A DNA stretch of 64,000 bases, taken from Serripes groenlandicus (taxonomy: Eukaryota; Mollusca; Bivalvia; Cardiida; Cardiidae). Below the pieces are notes generated by a model. That model did no database searches. It was given only the letters and a program-made list of their open reading frames with translations, and was not told the DNA's origin. Shown here piece by piece: positions 42,953 to 53,894 of this stretch (positions are counted from its first letter, which is position 1; the number at the start of each line of letters is the position of its first letter). The DNA lies in the NCBI GenBank assembly GCA_031761405.1, contig JASEVX010000087.1, positions 124,001 through 188,000 on the forward strand, in the 5' to 3' direction. A program made the translations under genes and the position numbers.

Positions 42953-43192
42953 ACTATCTTTTCATATCGATTGAAAAACAAGCTTTAAGCTTATATTAAT
43001 CATGTTCTATGTCTGCTTCTCTGTGACATAACCAGTACTAGCGCCGTTGGTGTGGGGAAAAAAATCACAAAGTCAAAACCCGCGACTTTGGTGTGCGTAT
43101 GAACGTATTTACTTATCAACACTTTATTTTATTCTCCGATATTGGTATACTATCAGTGCCCCCTTGATTTTTAAATCGAATTCCGTTTTCCT

Positions 43193-43402
43193 TTAACTCT
43201 TTCAGCGCCAAGTACAATATTGAGGTTATTGCAAACAATTCAGATAGATGCAGGTGAGTCATTCATATAACGAGTCAGCATTGTTTGCCTTTTAGTTATC
43301 AAAATATTACAAACGTCTTACTGCATATACATGAGAAATGGAAACCCCAGAGTTTAAACATGGACGAATCTTCTTTAATCAATTCGGCGCTGAAAGAGTT
43401 AA
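43193..43402. mobile_element. T2 MITE, TTAA at both ends
   Basis: TTAACTCTTTCAGCGCCAAG at left and 'cggcgctgaaagagttaa' at right, near-perfect inverses. The core is eroded ('gcaggtgagtcattcatata'). The 67-codon frame starting 43285 is incidental. Confidence 0.87.
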
Positions 43403-43559
43403 TCAGTCCACAATACATTAGGCAGAGCTCTTCGAACAACGACTATAGGCTTATTGCAACCAGGATTGATCCAGATGAGTCAGTGTAGACACGCAGTAAG
43501 ATCTGTCTTTGCACTGTTTGCCCCTTTGTAACAGAATCTTTTCTAAATTAGCATCCATT

Positions 43560-44140
43560 TTATAAAAGTTAAATGGATGCACAAGCAGGTCCTTTAACAC
43601 GTGTAATTGATACGCTTAGGTTGATTTTAAACTCGTCTGTTTTTCGAAGACAAAATGTCGGGCTATTGTGATACCATTAGCGTCATCGTTGTTTCGGTCT
43701 CGTTTGCGTCGTCGTCAAAAAACTTTAACCTTACCTCAAAACACTTACATATATTTAAATGAAACTTGGAACACATGTTCCTTGAAACAATATGCATATC
43801 TACACAAAGTAACTTAACTCTGGCAAAAGTTAAAAGTTAAATGGATGCACAAGCAGGTCTTTTAACACGTGTAATTCATACGCTTGGGTTGATTTTAGAC
43901 TCGTCTGTTTTTCGAAGAAAACAGGTCGGACTATTGTGATACCGTTTGCGTCATCGTCGAAAAACTTTAACCTAACCTCAAAACTCATTCAAATTTAATG
44001 AAACTTGGTACACATGTTCCTTGAAACAATACGCATATCTAAACAAAGTAACATAATTCTGGCATTGATACTTTTTCAGTTATGTCTCTTTTTAGACTTA
44101 GAGAAAAAAACAGACGAGCGTTGTCTGTTCTGGAACACCG
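43560..44140 (+). repeat. two-unit 268-bp duplication of the GTC-core repeat
   Basis: 'gttaaatggatgcacaagca' occurs at 43567 and 43835. Each is followed by 'aacacgtgtaatt.atacgct', 'ctcgtctgtttttcgaaga', 'gtcgggctattgtgatacc', a GTC tract, 'aactttaacct', 'gaaacttgg.acacatgttc'. The end 'cagacgagcgttg' matches the family at 7640. Confidence 0.85.
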
Positions 44141-44828
44141 TAACAAGTTCTCTATAATGTTGTACATAAAGTAACACGTCCGATATAATACCCTTCTTCA
44201 ATATAACCAACCTCTCAACTTAGGCGACATGAAGTCGACATGGTAGTGGTTCATGTCAATCGTAGTTCATACTTATCTGTATTATTGGAAAGTTGATTGA
44301 AGAAAAACATCAACTGATGGTGATGACAGCAAATCTATTGTAATATAACTGCGAACTGAAATGTGACTGTTTATAGCGTGCATCATACGAGTCTGTATAG
44401 TTCTCAAAGACAAACGTCTGCCAAGAAATGTATTTTTATGCCCCCATTTCTTTGAGAAATTCATAATTACTGATTGTCTAAAAGATTTGAATTGACCGGC
44501 TATCATATTATGTCAAGGCGGTAAGCAACACAACCAGAGGCCTTAGTTTAATGAATTATAATGACGATTACGATAACACTTGTATTCAACGAAGATACAT
44601 ATACAACGACTTAATGTGTCTTTCTCTGCTATCTATTGATATTTATAAAAGAGCAAACGTACGCATGATTTTAATTTGTATACTATCATAAATTGCATGC
44701 ATCAAATGATCTAAAATGTTCATTTAGTAAGTAAGAAAATTGTATTATATCGGCGTGTGCATTCGTTTTTTCCCAACACACACACAAACACATATGTATA
44801 AATGCGTCACTTTACAACACGAGTATAA
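44141..44828. other. unannotated stretch
   Basis: Nothing recognised. A 74-codon minus frame at 44282-44506 has no family signature. Confidence 0.45.
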
Positions 44829-44830
44829 TA

Positions 44831-45008
44831 CAGTGAAACCTGTGTATAAAGACCACCCATGGGAACAAAACGATGTGGTCTTTGTTTACAGGTGGACTTC
44901 AATTACAGGGTCATTCATGCAGAAAATAAATAATTATTAAACTAAAATTACGTTTGCTATAGACAGGTAATCGCTGTTCAAAGGGGGTCTTTAGAACAGG
45001 TTTGACTG
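44831..45008. mobile_element. mariner-type MITE m1, copy 1
   Basis: Flanked by TA. Ends CAGTGAAACCTGTGTATAAA and 'tttagaacaggtttgactg'. 'aagaccaccca' recurs reversed as 'gtggtctttgtttacaggtgg' inside. The CAGT(C/G)AAACCTGT start with TA target is a widespread Tc1/mariner-related MITE style in invertebrates (family knowledge). Confidence 0.75.
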
Positions 45009-45010
45009 TA

Positions 45011-45617
45011 TATATAAATAACTTGACAATATCGCAATATTGACATGAACCTGAAGGCTGCACACATGTTATTGTAATTGTAATGAACCAGTACTGTCTT
45101 TAAATTGTGAAAGTTGTCTTATGTAAACGCATGTTATGGGATGAACGATACATATTTTAATATGAACATAAGCACAAAGGCTGTCCCACTAAATCATATA
45201 TAAACTATGCTTTTTTGCTAAAAAAGTATTAACTAACTTTCTACAAATTTCACCGAAATTTTACCCACCTTTTTTGTTCAAATACACGAGCAATTATACA
45301 ATAAAAATTCGGTTAAATCTTGAGTTTAAACATATTGTATTTCAATGATTTACAACATTTTTATTTTTAAAAAAAGAGAAAATACAAAAGGATTGGAATG
45401 GAAGCTAATATTAACATTTAGGTCCTCTTCTGTTCGTGGTCGTATTTACATTAGGCTATATACTTATATGCAGATTAATAAGTTTAAATCAAAGTACAGT
45501 GTTATGTCATAAGAATGAAAAGATAAGTAATGATAAATAAAGCTATGAAATTAATGGTGAATTTAATTAATGTAAAACATTTAACATGGGAGCGGTGCAA
45601 GCCGACTTCATAATTGT
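45011..45617. other. unannotated AT-rich stretch
   Basis: No feature recognised. Confidence 0.45.
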
Positions 45618-46091
45618 CACGTACTACTCTTTCTTAATTCATTCCTACGCAATACACTTTTGGTGGCGTCTTACCGACTTCTAGTAAGACTGCACTGTTT
45701 AATGTGCGGCTTTGTGTACAAACATATATTTACAGAAAGTTCAAAATCAGGTCATTATAGTTGAGTAATACCACTATATCTCTTTCTCAATTCATTCATT
45801 CGCAATACACGTTTAGTGGCGTCTTACCGATTTCTAGTAAGACTGCACTGTTTAATGTGCGGCTTTGTGTACACACATATACATGTATTTGCAGAAAGTT
45901 CAAAATCAGGTCATTATAGTTGAGTAATACCACTATGTCTCTTTCTCAATTCTTTCATACGCAATACACTTTTAGTGGCGTCTTGCCGACTTCTAGTAAG
46001 ACTGCACTGTTTAATGTGCGGCTATGTGTACAAACATATATTTACAGAAAGTTCAAAATCAGGTCATTATAGTTGATTGATACCACTATGT
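45618..46091 (+). repeat. three-unit ~155-bp tandem repeat
   Basis: 'gcaatacac' anchors at 45649, 45802 and 45961 (periods 153 and 159). Most conserved part: 'cttaccgacttctagtaag' (stem CTTAC/GTAAG) and 'gcactgtttaatgtgc' (stem GCAC/GTGC), then 'cagaaagttcaaaatcaggt' and 'cattatagttga'. The length change comes from 'tatacatg' in unit 2. No pol III box or ORF seen. Confidence 0.92.
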
Positions 46092-46202
46092 TTATTATGC
46101 AACACAATCACTCCGCTCATACACGAACTCGTAATCAGAATCGCACTTGTGTTGTATAGAAACCATTAATCACGGGTAGCCTCCCAGTCTCGCGGAATCA
46201 GG

Positions 46203-46490
46203 GAATATCAAACGAATTAGTTGTCTAGAACCTCTTGAAGCAGACGACTCGCAGCGAACCGGAAATGAGAAGCAGTGCTATGACTGTCACGTGACTTCAT
46301 CAATCGTCCCAAGACAATACCAATATTAAAGGATATCTTAATCAGTGGAGGAGAAGTTAATCAAAACGCATCACGTCAATTCGTTTCGCTGACGAAATGG
46401 AAACTTGTTTTATTTGCCTATCATCTGTCTTCTTCTCGAAGGTTTTGCGTAATCTCTTTTGGTTTCTTGTTGGTTCTCTGTAAATATATG
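46203..46490 (+). repeat. dispersed repeat R1, copy 1
   Basis: Matches 53240-53535: 'attagttgtct', 'cctcttgaagcagacgac', 'accggaaatgaga', 'cacgtgacttcatcaatcgt', 'cccaagacaat', 'ggatatctt.aatca', then a T-rich part. About 80% alike. No inverted ends or tail recognised. Confidence 0.8.
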
Positions 46491-46499
46491 ACGTCTGCT

Positions 46500-47025
46500 T
46501 ACCCAGAATGTGGGACGTTTTGGCCAATGGGGCGTTTTGGTCTGGACGTTTCGGTCTAGGACCTTTGCATGCCTATTACAGATTTGACTTTTGCCAGATG
46601 TTTTTGAAAGTCAGTTATACTTAGAAATTTAATCGCATATATATACCTTAAATATAAATAACAAGAGATGTCGCGGGAATCAGTAGTTTATGGCTTAATA
46701 CATACTGTTTGATTCGAAAAACACGAAACCCGCTTTTAAATATATTATATAAATATATGATAACAATAGGTTTTAGTTAAATACGTAAAACGAAAACAAA
46801 AATACCTCTTTTCCCAACGTGTTGACCTCGCTCTCCCAAAATTATTGTAAACATTTGTCTGCGCATGCGCGTCCTTTTTTCCTCTTAATATATTCTTAAA
46901 ATCGCCAAACTTAGCACAATAACTTCAAGTTCGCATTTATTAAAATATTCCCATTTTCCTAATGTAACGGGAACGAGGGTCTAGGTATAAGTATAACTAT
47001 CACTTCTACAGCCTTGCTGTGAAAG
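46500..47025. other. unannotated, with a small GACGTTT cluster
   Basis: Near 46513-46560 'gacgtttt' / 'ggcgttttgg' / 'ggacgtttcgg' repeats three times. Otherwise nothing recognised. Confidence 0.45.
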
Positions 47026-47027
47026 CC

Positions 47028-47130
47028 GGATTTTATAGCGACGTTGGTAGAGTGGATGACCTTTGTGTAAAGTTAAGCAATCGTCATCGCGGTAAGTGCC
47101 TGTATGGGTGACCCGCGATGGCTTAACGCC
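47028..47130 (+). pseudogene. 5S rRNA-like remnant (5S-derived SINE or pseudogene)
   Basis: 'aagttaagcaatcgtc' near 47071-47086 resembles the A-box region of animal 5S rRNA (AAGTTAAGCAACGTC), and 'gtatgggtgacccgc' near 47102-47116 resembles its C box (GGATGGGTGACCGCC), at close to normal spacing. The 5' half (47030-47070) does not look like 5S rRNA. Animals carry 5S-derived SINEs (SINE3), so a SINE is as likely as a gene relic. Not a working 5S gene. Confidence 0.6.
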
Positions 47131-47415
47131 GGTACACGTTACAAATAGTAGCAGCGGTGGGTGTTATTAAAAAACTATGGTTTTAATAATAATAAAACTA
47201 CTCGCATATAAATAGACTGGTTCACTAATCTTAATATTCTATTGCAAACGAGAACCAGTCTAGTGACGAACTGCTACGGAAATATCGGAGAGCTGACGTA
47301 AAAATACGGCGCATGCGCGATCAAGACGATTAACACGGCGCCTGCTCAAGCCCATTGCATTAGTGGAAGTTTTTTTCACAACCAATATATATGCACTGGT
47401 GTTGATGCACCCGCG

Positions 47416-48122
47416 CAATAAGAAGAAGAAGAAGGAGAAGCGGGAGTAGAAGAAGAAGAAAGAGAAGAAGAAGAAGAAGAAGAAGAAGAAGAAGAAGAAG
47501 AAGAAGAAGAAGAAGAAAAAGATGATGAAGAAGAAGAAGAAGAATAAGACAAAGAAGAAGGATGAATACATAGAAAAAGAAAAAGAATACGAAGACAAAG
47601 AAGAAGAAGAAGAAGAAGAAGAAGAAGAAGAAGAAGAAGAAGAAGAAGAAGAAGAAGAAGAAGAAGAAGAAGAAGAAGAAGAAGAAGAATACATAGAGGA
47701 TGAAGAAGACGAAGACGAAGAAGAAGAAAAAGACGAAAAGAAGAAGAAGAAAAAAAAGAAGAAGAATACTAAAAGAAGAAGAAGAAGAAGAAAAGAAGAA
47801 AAAGAAGAAGAAGAAGAAGAATACATAGAGGATGAAGAAGACGAAGACGAAGAAGAAGAAAAAGAAGAAGAAGAAGAAGAAGAAGAAGAAGAAGAAGAAG
47901 AAGAAGAAGAAGAAGAAGAAGAAGAAGAAGAAGAAGAAGAAGAAGAAGAAGAAGAAGAAGAAGAATACATAGAAGAAGAAGAATATGAAGACGAAGAAGA
48001 AGAAGATGATGAATACAAAGAAGAAGACGAAAAGAAGAAGAAGAAGAAGAAGAAGAAGAAGAAGAAGAAGAAGAAGAAGAAGAAGAAGAAGAAGAAGAAG
48101 AAGAAGAAGAAGAAGAAGAAGA
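47416..48122 (+). repeat. ~700-bp GAA-rich microsatellite
   Basis: Three long pure (GAA)n runs of roughly 90-100 bp each (about 47599-47688, 47863-47964, 48030-48121), separated by degenerate purine-rich text with 'tacatag' islands. The block 'tacatagaggatgaagaaga' occurs twice, at 47691 and 47823, so pieces were duplicated internally. The + strand is nearly all purine. Glu/Lys-rich (+) and Ser/Phe/Leu-rich (-) frames are by-products. Confidence 0.97.
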
Positions 48123-48620
48123 ACGTTTCATTATTATTAAGTTACATGTATTTACAAGTTCTAACACAGTTCTAACACAGTTCTAACTATATCAATAGTA
48201 ATTGTACAATTCTTTGTTTAAGTGCACGTGTGAAATTATGAATTACCTCTGCTTTCTATATACATATAAATACAATTTAAGCAATTGACACAAGAAGAAT
48301 GTAATACCTGTTAAGACCATCGATAATGTGACATCAAACTTAAATTAGACATTGCATTTGGGAAGAAACATTATTGCTTGAAAATACCAAAGCGAATCTA
48401 GAGTTTTAATTGAAAAGTATTGATTTTGATAACGCAAAAGATAGAAATGATTCTGTCGGAATAGATACAATCAACAACCACAACAACATCAATGTTGTTT
48501 TAAATATCAGACATTAAAATTAAGAATATATTTGAGAATGGATAGAGGAAATTAAGACACGTAATTACTTCTCACTAGATAACCAGGTATCAATCGATGA
48601 CGTCCCTTGCCTGACTTACC
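48123..48620. other. unannotated, short 11-bp triplet at left
   Basis: 'ttctaacacag' occurs about three times at 48158-48190. The rest is plain AT-rich DNA. Confidence 0.5.
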
Positions 48621-48621
48621 A

Positions 48622-48666
48622 TTAACCCTTTCCCACATACAACACATCTGCAGGAGACTATTTTGG
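48622..48666. mobile_element. T1 MITE left-end fragment
   Basis: TTAACCCTTTCCCACATACA and 'catctgcaggagac', then unrelated sequence. Confidence 0.75.
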
Positions 48667-48724
48667 ATGTCAAATTACGCCAAATACATCCGCGGTTATG
48701 CTGGTTCAGTAGAATGCATTGAAT

Positions 48725-49050
48725 ATATGAAATTGAGATAAATATGTATAGGATGATGATGGAAATGATTGATTTGATAATTTTACGTATTTTGACCTTG
48801 GTTGAAAGTGAAAGTAGAGACTGATATTAAGCACTGTTTTTGTCCGGGCCCGATTTGGTCCAAAATGACGGTAACCATTTTCGCCCCGTGAATTCTTTCT
48901 TGTATAATGCATGATCCCCCATTTTCTTTGGATTGTATTAAAGCTAAGAGGTAACATTTTTTAATGATATATTGTGTTCTACATGAGAAAAGCATGGAAA
49001 ATGTGACAATTGAGGGCTGGACCTGGGTGATTTACATGAACACAAAGATA
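48725..49050 (+). repeat. dispersed repeat R2, copy 2
   Basis: Shares the order of blocks listed for 26576-26875, including 'aagctaagagg', 'tttttaatgatata' and 'gggtgatttacatgaa'. The two overlapping minus frames are incidental. Confidence 0.65.
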
Positions 49051-49348
49051 GAATTTATTTAGTGTATTGACATTGAAAACATGTTGGCAAAAGTATGAAA
49101 ACTCTTTTTAAAAGAAATTTTAAAAATTAAATTAAAACATTGTGGTAATTAGAGAAAATGCGCATTATGAATTTAGCGTCAATCGTAGATTCCATATCAG
49201 TCAGTACATCATCGCATTCTGATCCGGATCTAGACTGTAAGTCAATACGTCAAAGTAGGTTTAAAAAAAAACGCCCGTAAAGTAGTATCCATTTGGATCC
49301 ATAGCATCGATTATGAGATAAGTATTTTCCACACGTGCGATAAATACT

Positions 49349-49535
49349 TTAACCCTTTCCCACATACAACAATCATCTATAGAAAAAATATATTGAAAAT
49401 TGAATAGAGTTGAAAACATGATAACATGCGTAGAAATTGTTGTTTTGAGCAATTTCTTCTTTTGTTGCCATGTTTTCAAAAAAAGTCGTCTGCTGCAGAG
49501 GCGTCGGTAAGCGTTTATATGAGGGAAAGGGTTAA
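49349..49535. mobile_element. T1 MITE, TTAA at both ends
   Basis: TTAACCCTTTCCCACATACA at left and 'gagggaaagggttaa' at right, 187 bp. Right arm 'agtcgtctgctgcagaggcg' is intact; the left arm has lost CTGCAGCAG by deletion ('acaatcatctatagaaaa'). Confidence 0.87.
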
Positions 49536-50179
49536 GATTGTTGTTTTAGTTGCGCGTTAAGTTTTCTTTTCCCAACTTAGTTAAAATAATTAGCAATTTT
49601 ATCATAGAGGATTTACAACAAAGAAACGCCCACCATTGAGACTGCGTCCATTCACAATGCGTGACGTAACATGACGCCTTGAAACCAAGGTACATGTACA
49701 TAAATGACAGCATGCTCATCCGCGTAGTCTAATCAGGATCAGAACGTTTCTTTTTTGTCAGCAGCTAGTCTAACAGCTCTAATGGAAGGCTCTTATGAAT
49801 GCTTATACTCGTGAATCAACCGAACACAAAAAGTAATTAATCGTAATTGTCATAATTTCTAAATTAATTTTATAAACGTGTGTGTATGGTGTAATCGATC
49901 TTAAAGGTGCTGAACTCCAGATGGGAATCAATTTTGAAATGATGAAATTTCTGCAAATATTTCTTATAGTGACAACAGAGTAAGTAATAAGTGGTTAATA
50001 TTTTGGCTGTAAATGGTGAAATGTTGTCAATTGGAAGTCATGAAAATGTACACAATTTTAGCTTAATGGGTATGTCTACCAAGTAACAATGTGGCATAAA
50101 CGATCAATATTCAGATATTCATGGTACTGGGAAGTGAAATTATTACTCTAATTTTATCCCAGAATTGTGATTCGAGTAT
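49536..50179. other. unannotated stretch
   Basis: No element recognised. Confidence 0.45.
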
Positions 50180-51020
50180 TTAAAGACAACTTTTGAACAG
50201 TTTAAAACCATTGACTATAATATCTATTTTCTGGAGCTCAGAACCTTTAACGTCCACTGCATTTAGATATAGAAACAAGACTGAACTGATACCATATATG
50301 ATTCGTTTTCGATGTACTATCCAAAAAGGAAACATACGATGTTGTTTTTCAATGGGTACGTCATATGGGAGATTATAAATTGTGTGTGGTGTATTAACTG
50401 GGGAAAAAACCCATGGCATTTCGTGCGTTAAATGATACCCTATACAAGAACCCTTCCATGAAAGAAAATACAAGTTGGCTTTTGTGGACATGTGCATAAT
50501 CCAGTTCAGCCTGTGCCATTGCACAGCCTCAAGATATACACTCTTCATATATAACTCACAAACGCTTGTAAGAAAACGGTTGTCAACTTGTGCGGATTCT
50601 GACAATACAGAGTAGATATACAAGCTCATCAGAAATGCCACATTGTAGCTACATGTACCTTTTGACGTGAACGGGGTCCTATGTCAATATGGTATATCGG
50701 TTTTTTGGCATTCCTATATGTGTATTACGATACATCCTGGCAACCGTCAATTTGACCCTTACTTGTGCGGATTCTGACAATACAGATTTGATATACAAGC
50801 TCATCAGAACCTACACTGGTTAAAAGTGCATTCTTGTTCACGTTCACGTGGACGGGCTCGTATGTCAATATGGAATATCGGTTTTGGCATTTCTATAGTT
50901 TTATAACGATCCATCCTGACAACCGTCAATTTACCCCGTTACTTCGAACCTCCATTTGTGTGGTGTTTTCCGCCGATTTATTCTCTGATTTCTCAGTAAA
51001 CGGTTTGCAACACGCAATTG
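50180..51020. repeat. repeat block with 175-bp duplication and a 153-codon minus frame
   Basis: 'acttgtgcggattctgacaa' occurs near 50587 and at 50761, with 'atatacaagctcatcagaa' and 'gtatgtcaatatgg.atatcgg' after each. A third diverged relative of 'gtatatcggttttgac' is near 55775. On the minus strand 50180-50641 is open for 153 codons; its N-terminal end lies in the duplicated part. I recognise no domain, and the opposite strand is also open over part of it. Treated as a dispersed repeat of unknown type with an unproven frame. Confidence 0.5.
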
Positions 51021-51105
51021 TGATGGTCTGACTACTGCGAAGATCCTCGTCTACGTACCATGTGTCATTGTAAGAGGAACGTGATCACACCTTTCAAATA
51101 CCTCG

Positions 51106-51360
51106 GTGGTGTGGTTAGAGCGACCGCCTTAGGTGCGGGCTCGCAGGTTGGATCCCTGCCGGGGTCATAACAGTTCTTTTTAAAAATGGTAGTAATGGCT
51201 TCACTTCCTTAACGCTCAGGATTGTGGGTTCATCATTACGACTGATTCGCTAGTGTCAGGATAATTTGGCATTTTGTAGTGGTACCTTAGCCAGGGAACA
51301 CCATGATAAAACCATATTAATGTTGAAAGCGACGTAGAACTACGAACGAACAAACAAACT
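51106..51360 (+). mobile_element. SINE-A, full length
   Basis: 'cctcggtggtgtggttagag', B box 'caggttggatccctgccg', 'aaaatggtagtaatggcttc', 'tagtgtcaggataatttgg', tail 'gttgaaagcgacgtagaac' and CAAA/CGAA repeats. Confidence 0.85.
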
Positions 51361-51639
51361 ACGAATGTCGTGCATGGTATGAGTATATTTAACTTACATC
51401 TTAATGTGAAAGAATGAAGCTTGGATTATTTATGGTTATTTAAGCAGAGCCAACAGAGTTTTATAAAATTAATTAACAAACCTGATTACCACATTGTAAT
51501 AAAGTACAAATCATAACTCAATTGTTTTGATATTTAACTATAATTCAAATGTATGGGTTGAAACAAATGTCCTTTAACTTTTTCTAAATTTTAATTTAGT
51601 GGCTTTAATTTTGCATTGGTTCCTGTAACTTACCTATGT

Positions 51640-51874
51640 TGTATTTTTAATATAATAAGTAAGTTAGAAGCTTGATCTTGGCTTTATGGTTTAATAGTAA
51701 ATGCAATGATGTTGTGATATGCTTATATATGTATTATAAGTCTCCTATACTTTTTGTAGATTGGCAATGCATACAACTTGTATTGATTTGTTTATATAGT
51801 GTATATATGGCGCCCAAAATGACCTTAGTTGACGACGAGCCTTAAAACACCATTCATTCATTCATTCATTATAT
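51640..51874 (+). mobile_element. probable LINE 3' end with (CATT)n tail
   Basis: 'tatggcgcccaaaatgacct', 'tagttgacgacgagccttaa', 'aacacc' then (ATTC)n. A conserved non-coding 3' end followed by a tetramer tail fits a 5'-truncated LINE. Left border uncertain; no ORF text seen. Confidence 0.5.
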
Positions 51875-52124
51875 AGTGTATATTTATGTATATAGCAGTG
51901 TGTGTCCATGGATGAGACTTAAATACATAAATACACATGATCTATTCACTTACCTCGTACGCGAGCAACTTGGGGTTCACACTTCAATGCACTTTAAAAG
52001 CACATTATCGCCTAAGCCGTCTATAACCATTATCATCTGGGAAGCACGTAGCACGAAGTCGGAGCTGTGTCTGAGTCACTGACCCTCATTAAAACCATAT
52101 GTCGCGGATGTAATTCATGGTGAT

Positions 52125-52527
52125 CAGGGACGTAGATAAGAGGAATAAGCAACTCCACCTGTACACCTGTTATCTGGTTAAAATATCACATGGAGAAATA
52201 AAATTGTCAAAATGTTCATATTTTGTAGCAAATAAAACTTCGAAGTCACATTGGCACATAAGCAAAACATACATATTCAGAAAGCTTAACATTTCAACTA
52301 AAGTTCTTTTTATTTTGAATCATGACTGGTTTAAAAGATACAGGTTCATAAGTATAAAATATTATCAAAACGTGTAGTGTATTAAAATATTTCTATCTAT
52401 TGCAATAGAAGAAAGTTGAAACTTCCAGAAAATATCTTTCTTATTTTCATATCTTCAACAGTTTTTGAGTTTTACTTGCAACACATGTATACAACTTAGT
52501 TACTTATCCCTCTTATCTACGTCCCTG
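52125..52527. mobile_element. hAT-like non-autonomous element (403 bp)
   Basis: Perfect inverted ends CAGGGACGTAGATAAGAGG and CCTCTTATCTACGTCCCTG, continuing with mismatches to about 29 bp. Flanked by TGGTGAT at 52118-52124 and 52528-52534; with one adjoining changed base this fits an 8-bp duplication. CAGGG ends plus an 8-bp duplication is the hAT pattern. The interior is AT-rich with no transposase; the 86-codon frame that starts inside the left flank is incidental. Confidence 0.88.
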
Positions 52528-52834
52528 TGGTGATGAAGCAAATTTAATGCCAAAGAACAACGGAATGCAGACTTCTAGCATTAGTGTTACATGTATCAAT
52601 ACTTTTCGTCTTGAGGAACATTTAATAGATTCGTGCATATTTTACATGAAAGTTTAACGAATATCTAAAGCATACATCATTTTCCGTCAATGTAACATGA
52701 AAAAACATATGTTTTAAAAATCTATATAAATTGCTTTTAGTTGTTAAGTGTACTTATTTCAAGCATGTGTCAAAGTATGGCTGATTACAAGCAACTGACT
52801 GGAACCATTCTAATGCTGACTTAAAAAATACATA

Positions 52835-53015
52835 TCGTCAAACCTGTGCTAAAGACCACATTGGAAAAGCAATTCCCTGTCAATAGCGACCATACTTTTA
52901 GTTTCCCAAATAATCATTTTCTGAACAAATGACCACCCTGAGAGTAAGGACCACCTGTGAACAAAGACCAGATTATTTACTTCCCAATGGTGGTATTTAT
53001 ACACAGGTTTGACGG
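52835..53015. mobile_element. mariner-type MITE m1, copy 2
   Basis: Flanked by TA. Ends 'cgtcaaacctgtgctaaaga' and 'atacacaggtttgacgg'. Internal 'gtaaggaccacctgtgaaca'. Related to 44831-45008. Confidence 0.8.
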
Positions 53016-53239
53016 TACTTGTCAACTTTTGCATTTGGATGAGTCCGTGGCGAATTCCATGAATATCATGATTAAACTGTTGAATTAGGCCGCCAACAGT
53101 GTATATCCTGGTCAGACGGTGTCTGATCTGGCTCTTTACTGCTGGCACAGGCTTCACAACATATTTTAAAACAGTCAAGGAGTAAAGAATGAACGTCTAC
53201 CAATACTAGTGGGTGATATGAATACGGGAATGTCCGAGT

Positions 53240-53535
53240 AAATCAAAATAATTAGTTGTCTATAGCCTCTTGAAGCAGACGACATGCAGCGGACCGGAAA
53301 TGAGAACTGGCGCTATGATATCACGTGACTTCATCAATCGTCCCAAGACAATGCCAATATTATTTTGGATATCTTTAATCAGGAAAAAACGAAGATAATC
53401 AAAACATATCTGTGTCAAATCGTCGTGCGAACGAATTGGCATCGTGTATTATATTCTGTTATTTTGTTTTCTTTTCCAACGTCTGCCTTAGATGACTCTC
53501 GTTTTGGTTTTGTTTTCTGTAATGATTAATTTGTG
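53240..53535 (+). repeat. dispersed repeat R1, copy 2
   Basis: Counterpart of 46203-46490; 'cacgtgacttcatcaatcgt' and 'cccaagacaatgcc' are identical or nearly so. It ends about 45 bp before a TA-flanked MITE. Confidence 0.8.
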
Positions 53536-53579
53536 TATCTGGTTTTATTACTTCAATTGTATAACATAAAAAGCACATA

Positions 53580-53827
53580 TCGAGGGCTTGGCGTGAAGCG
53601 GTTGTAACTTAAAACCTAGTTTGAAAACCCTGGTTTAGGGGCAAATTTGACCCCTTTGTAAACAATGAAAATGTATGTGCCATTGCTCAGAACGAGCAAT
53701 GGCACCTAAATTTCCAGTGTTTACCAAGAAAAATGATTTAACGCTTATAAAGACTTTATGAAGAGGTGATTAACCTTGGCAACAAAATACCAATTTCAGT
53801 TACAACCGTTTCACGCCAAGCCCTCGA
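53580..53827. mobile_element. TA-flanked MITE m2 (248 bp)
   Basis: Ends TCGAGGGCTTGGCGTGAAGC and 'gtttcacgccaagccctcga', inverse over 31 bp with one mismatch, continuing 'ggttgtaact' / 'agttacaacc'. TA on each side. An independent inner hairpin 'gtgccattgctc' / 'gagcaatggcac' lies near 53679-53707. TA target suggests the Tc1/mariner group. Confidence 0.9.
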
Positions 53828-53894
53828 TATGTTTCGTATCGACATATTTTGACTATAATTTTGACTTTTCAATCATAAGAATACTTTTATTCAA

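Noticed and set aside
47028..47130. Functional 5S rRNA gene
   Set aside because: Only the internal A- and C-box regions match; the 5' half is unrelated and the terminal stem cannot form.
47260..48175. Glu/Lys-rich and Ser/Phe-rich open frames up to 252 codons
   Set aside because: Direct translation of a GAA microsatellite on both strands.
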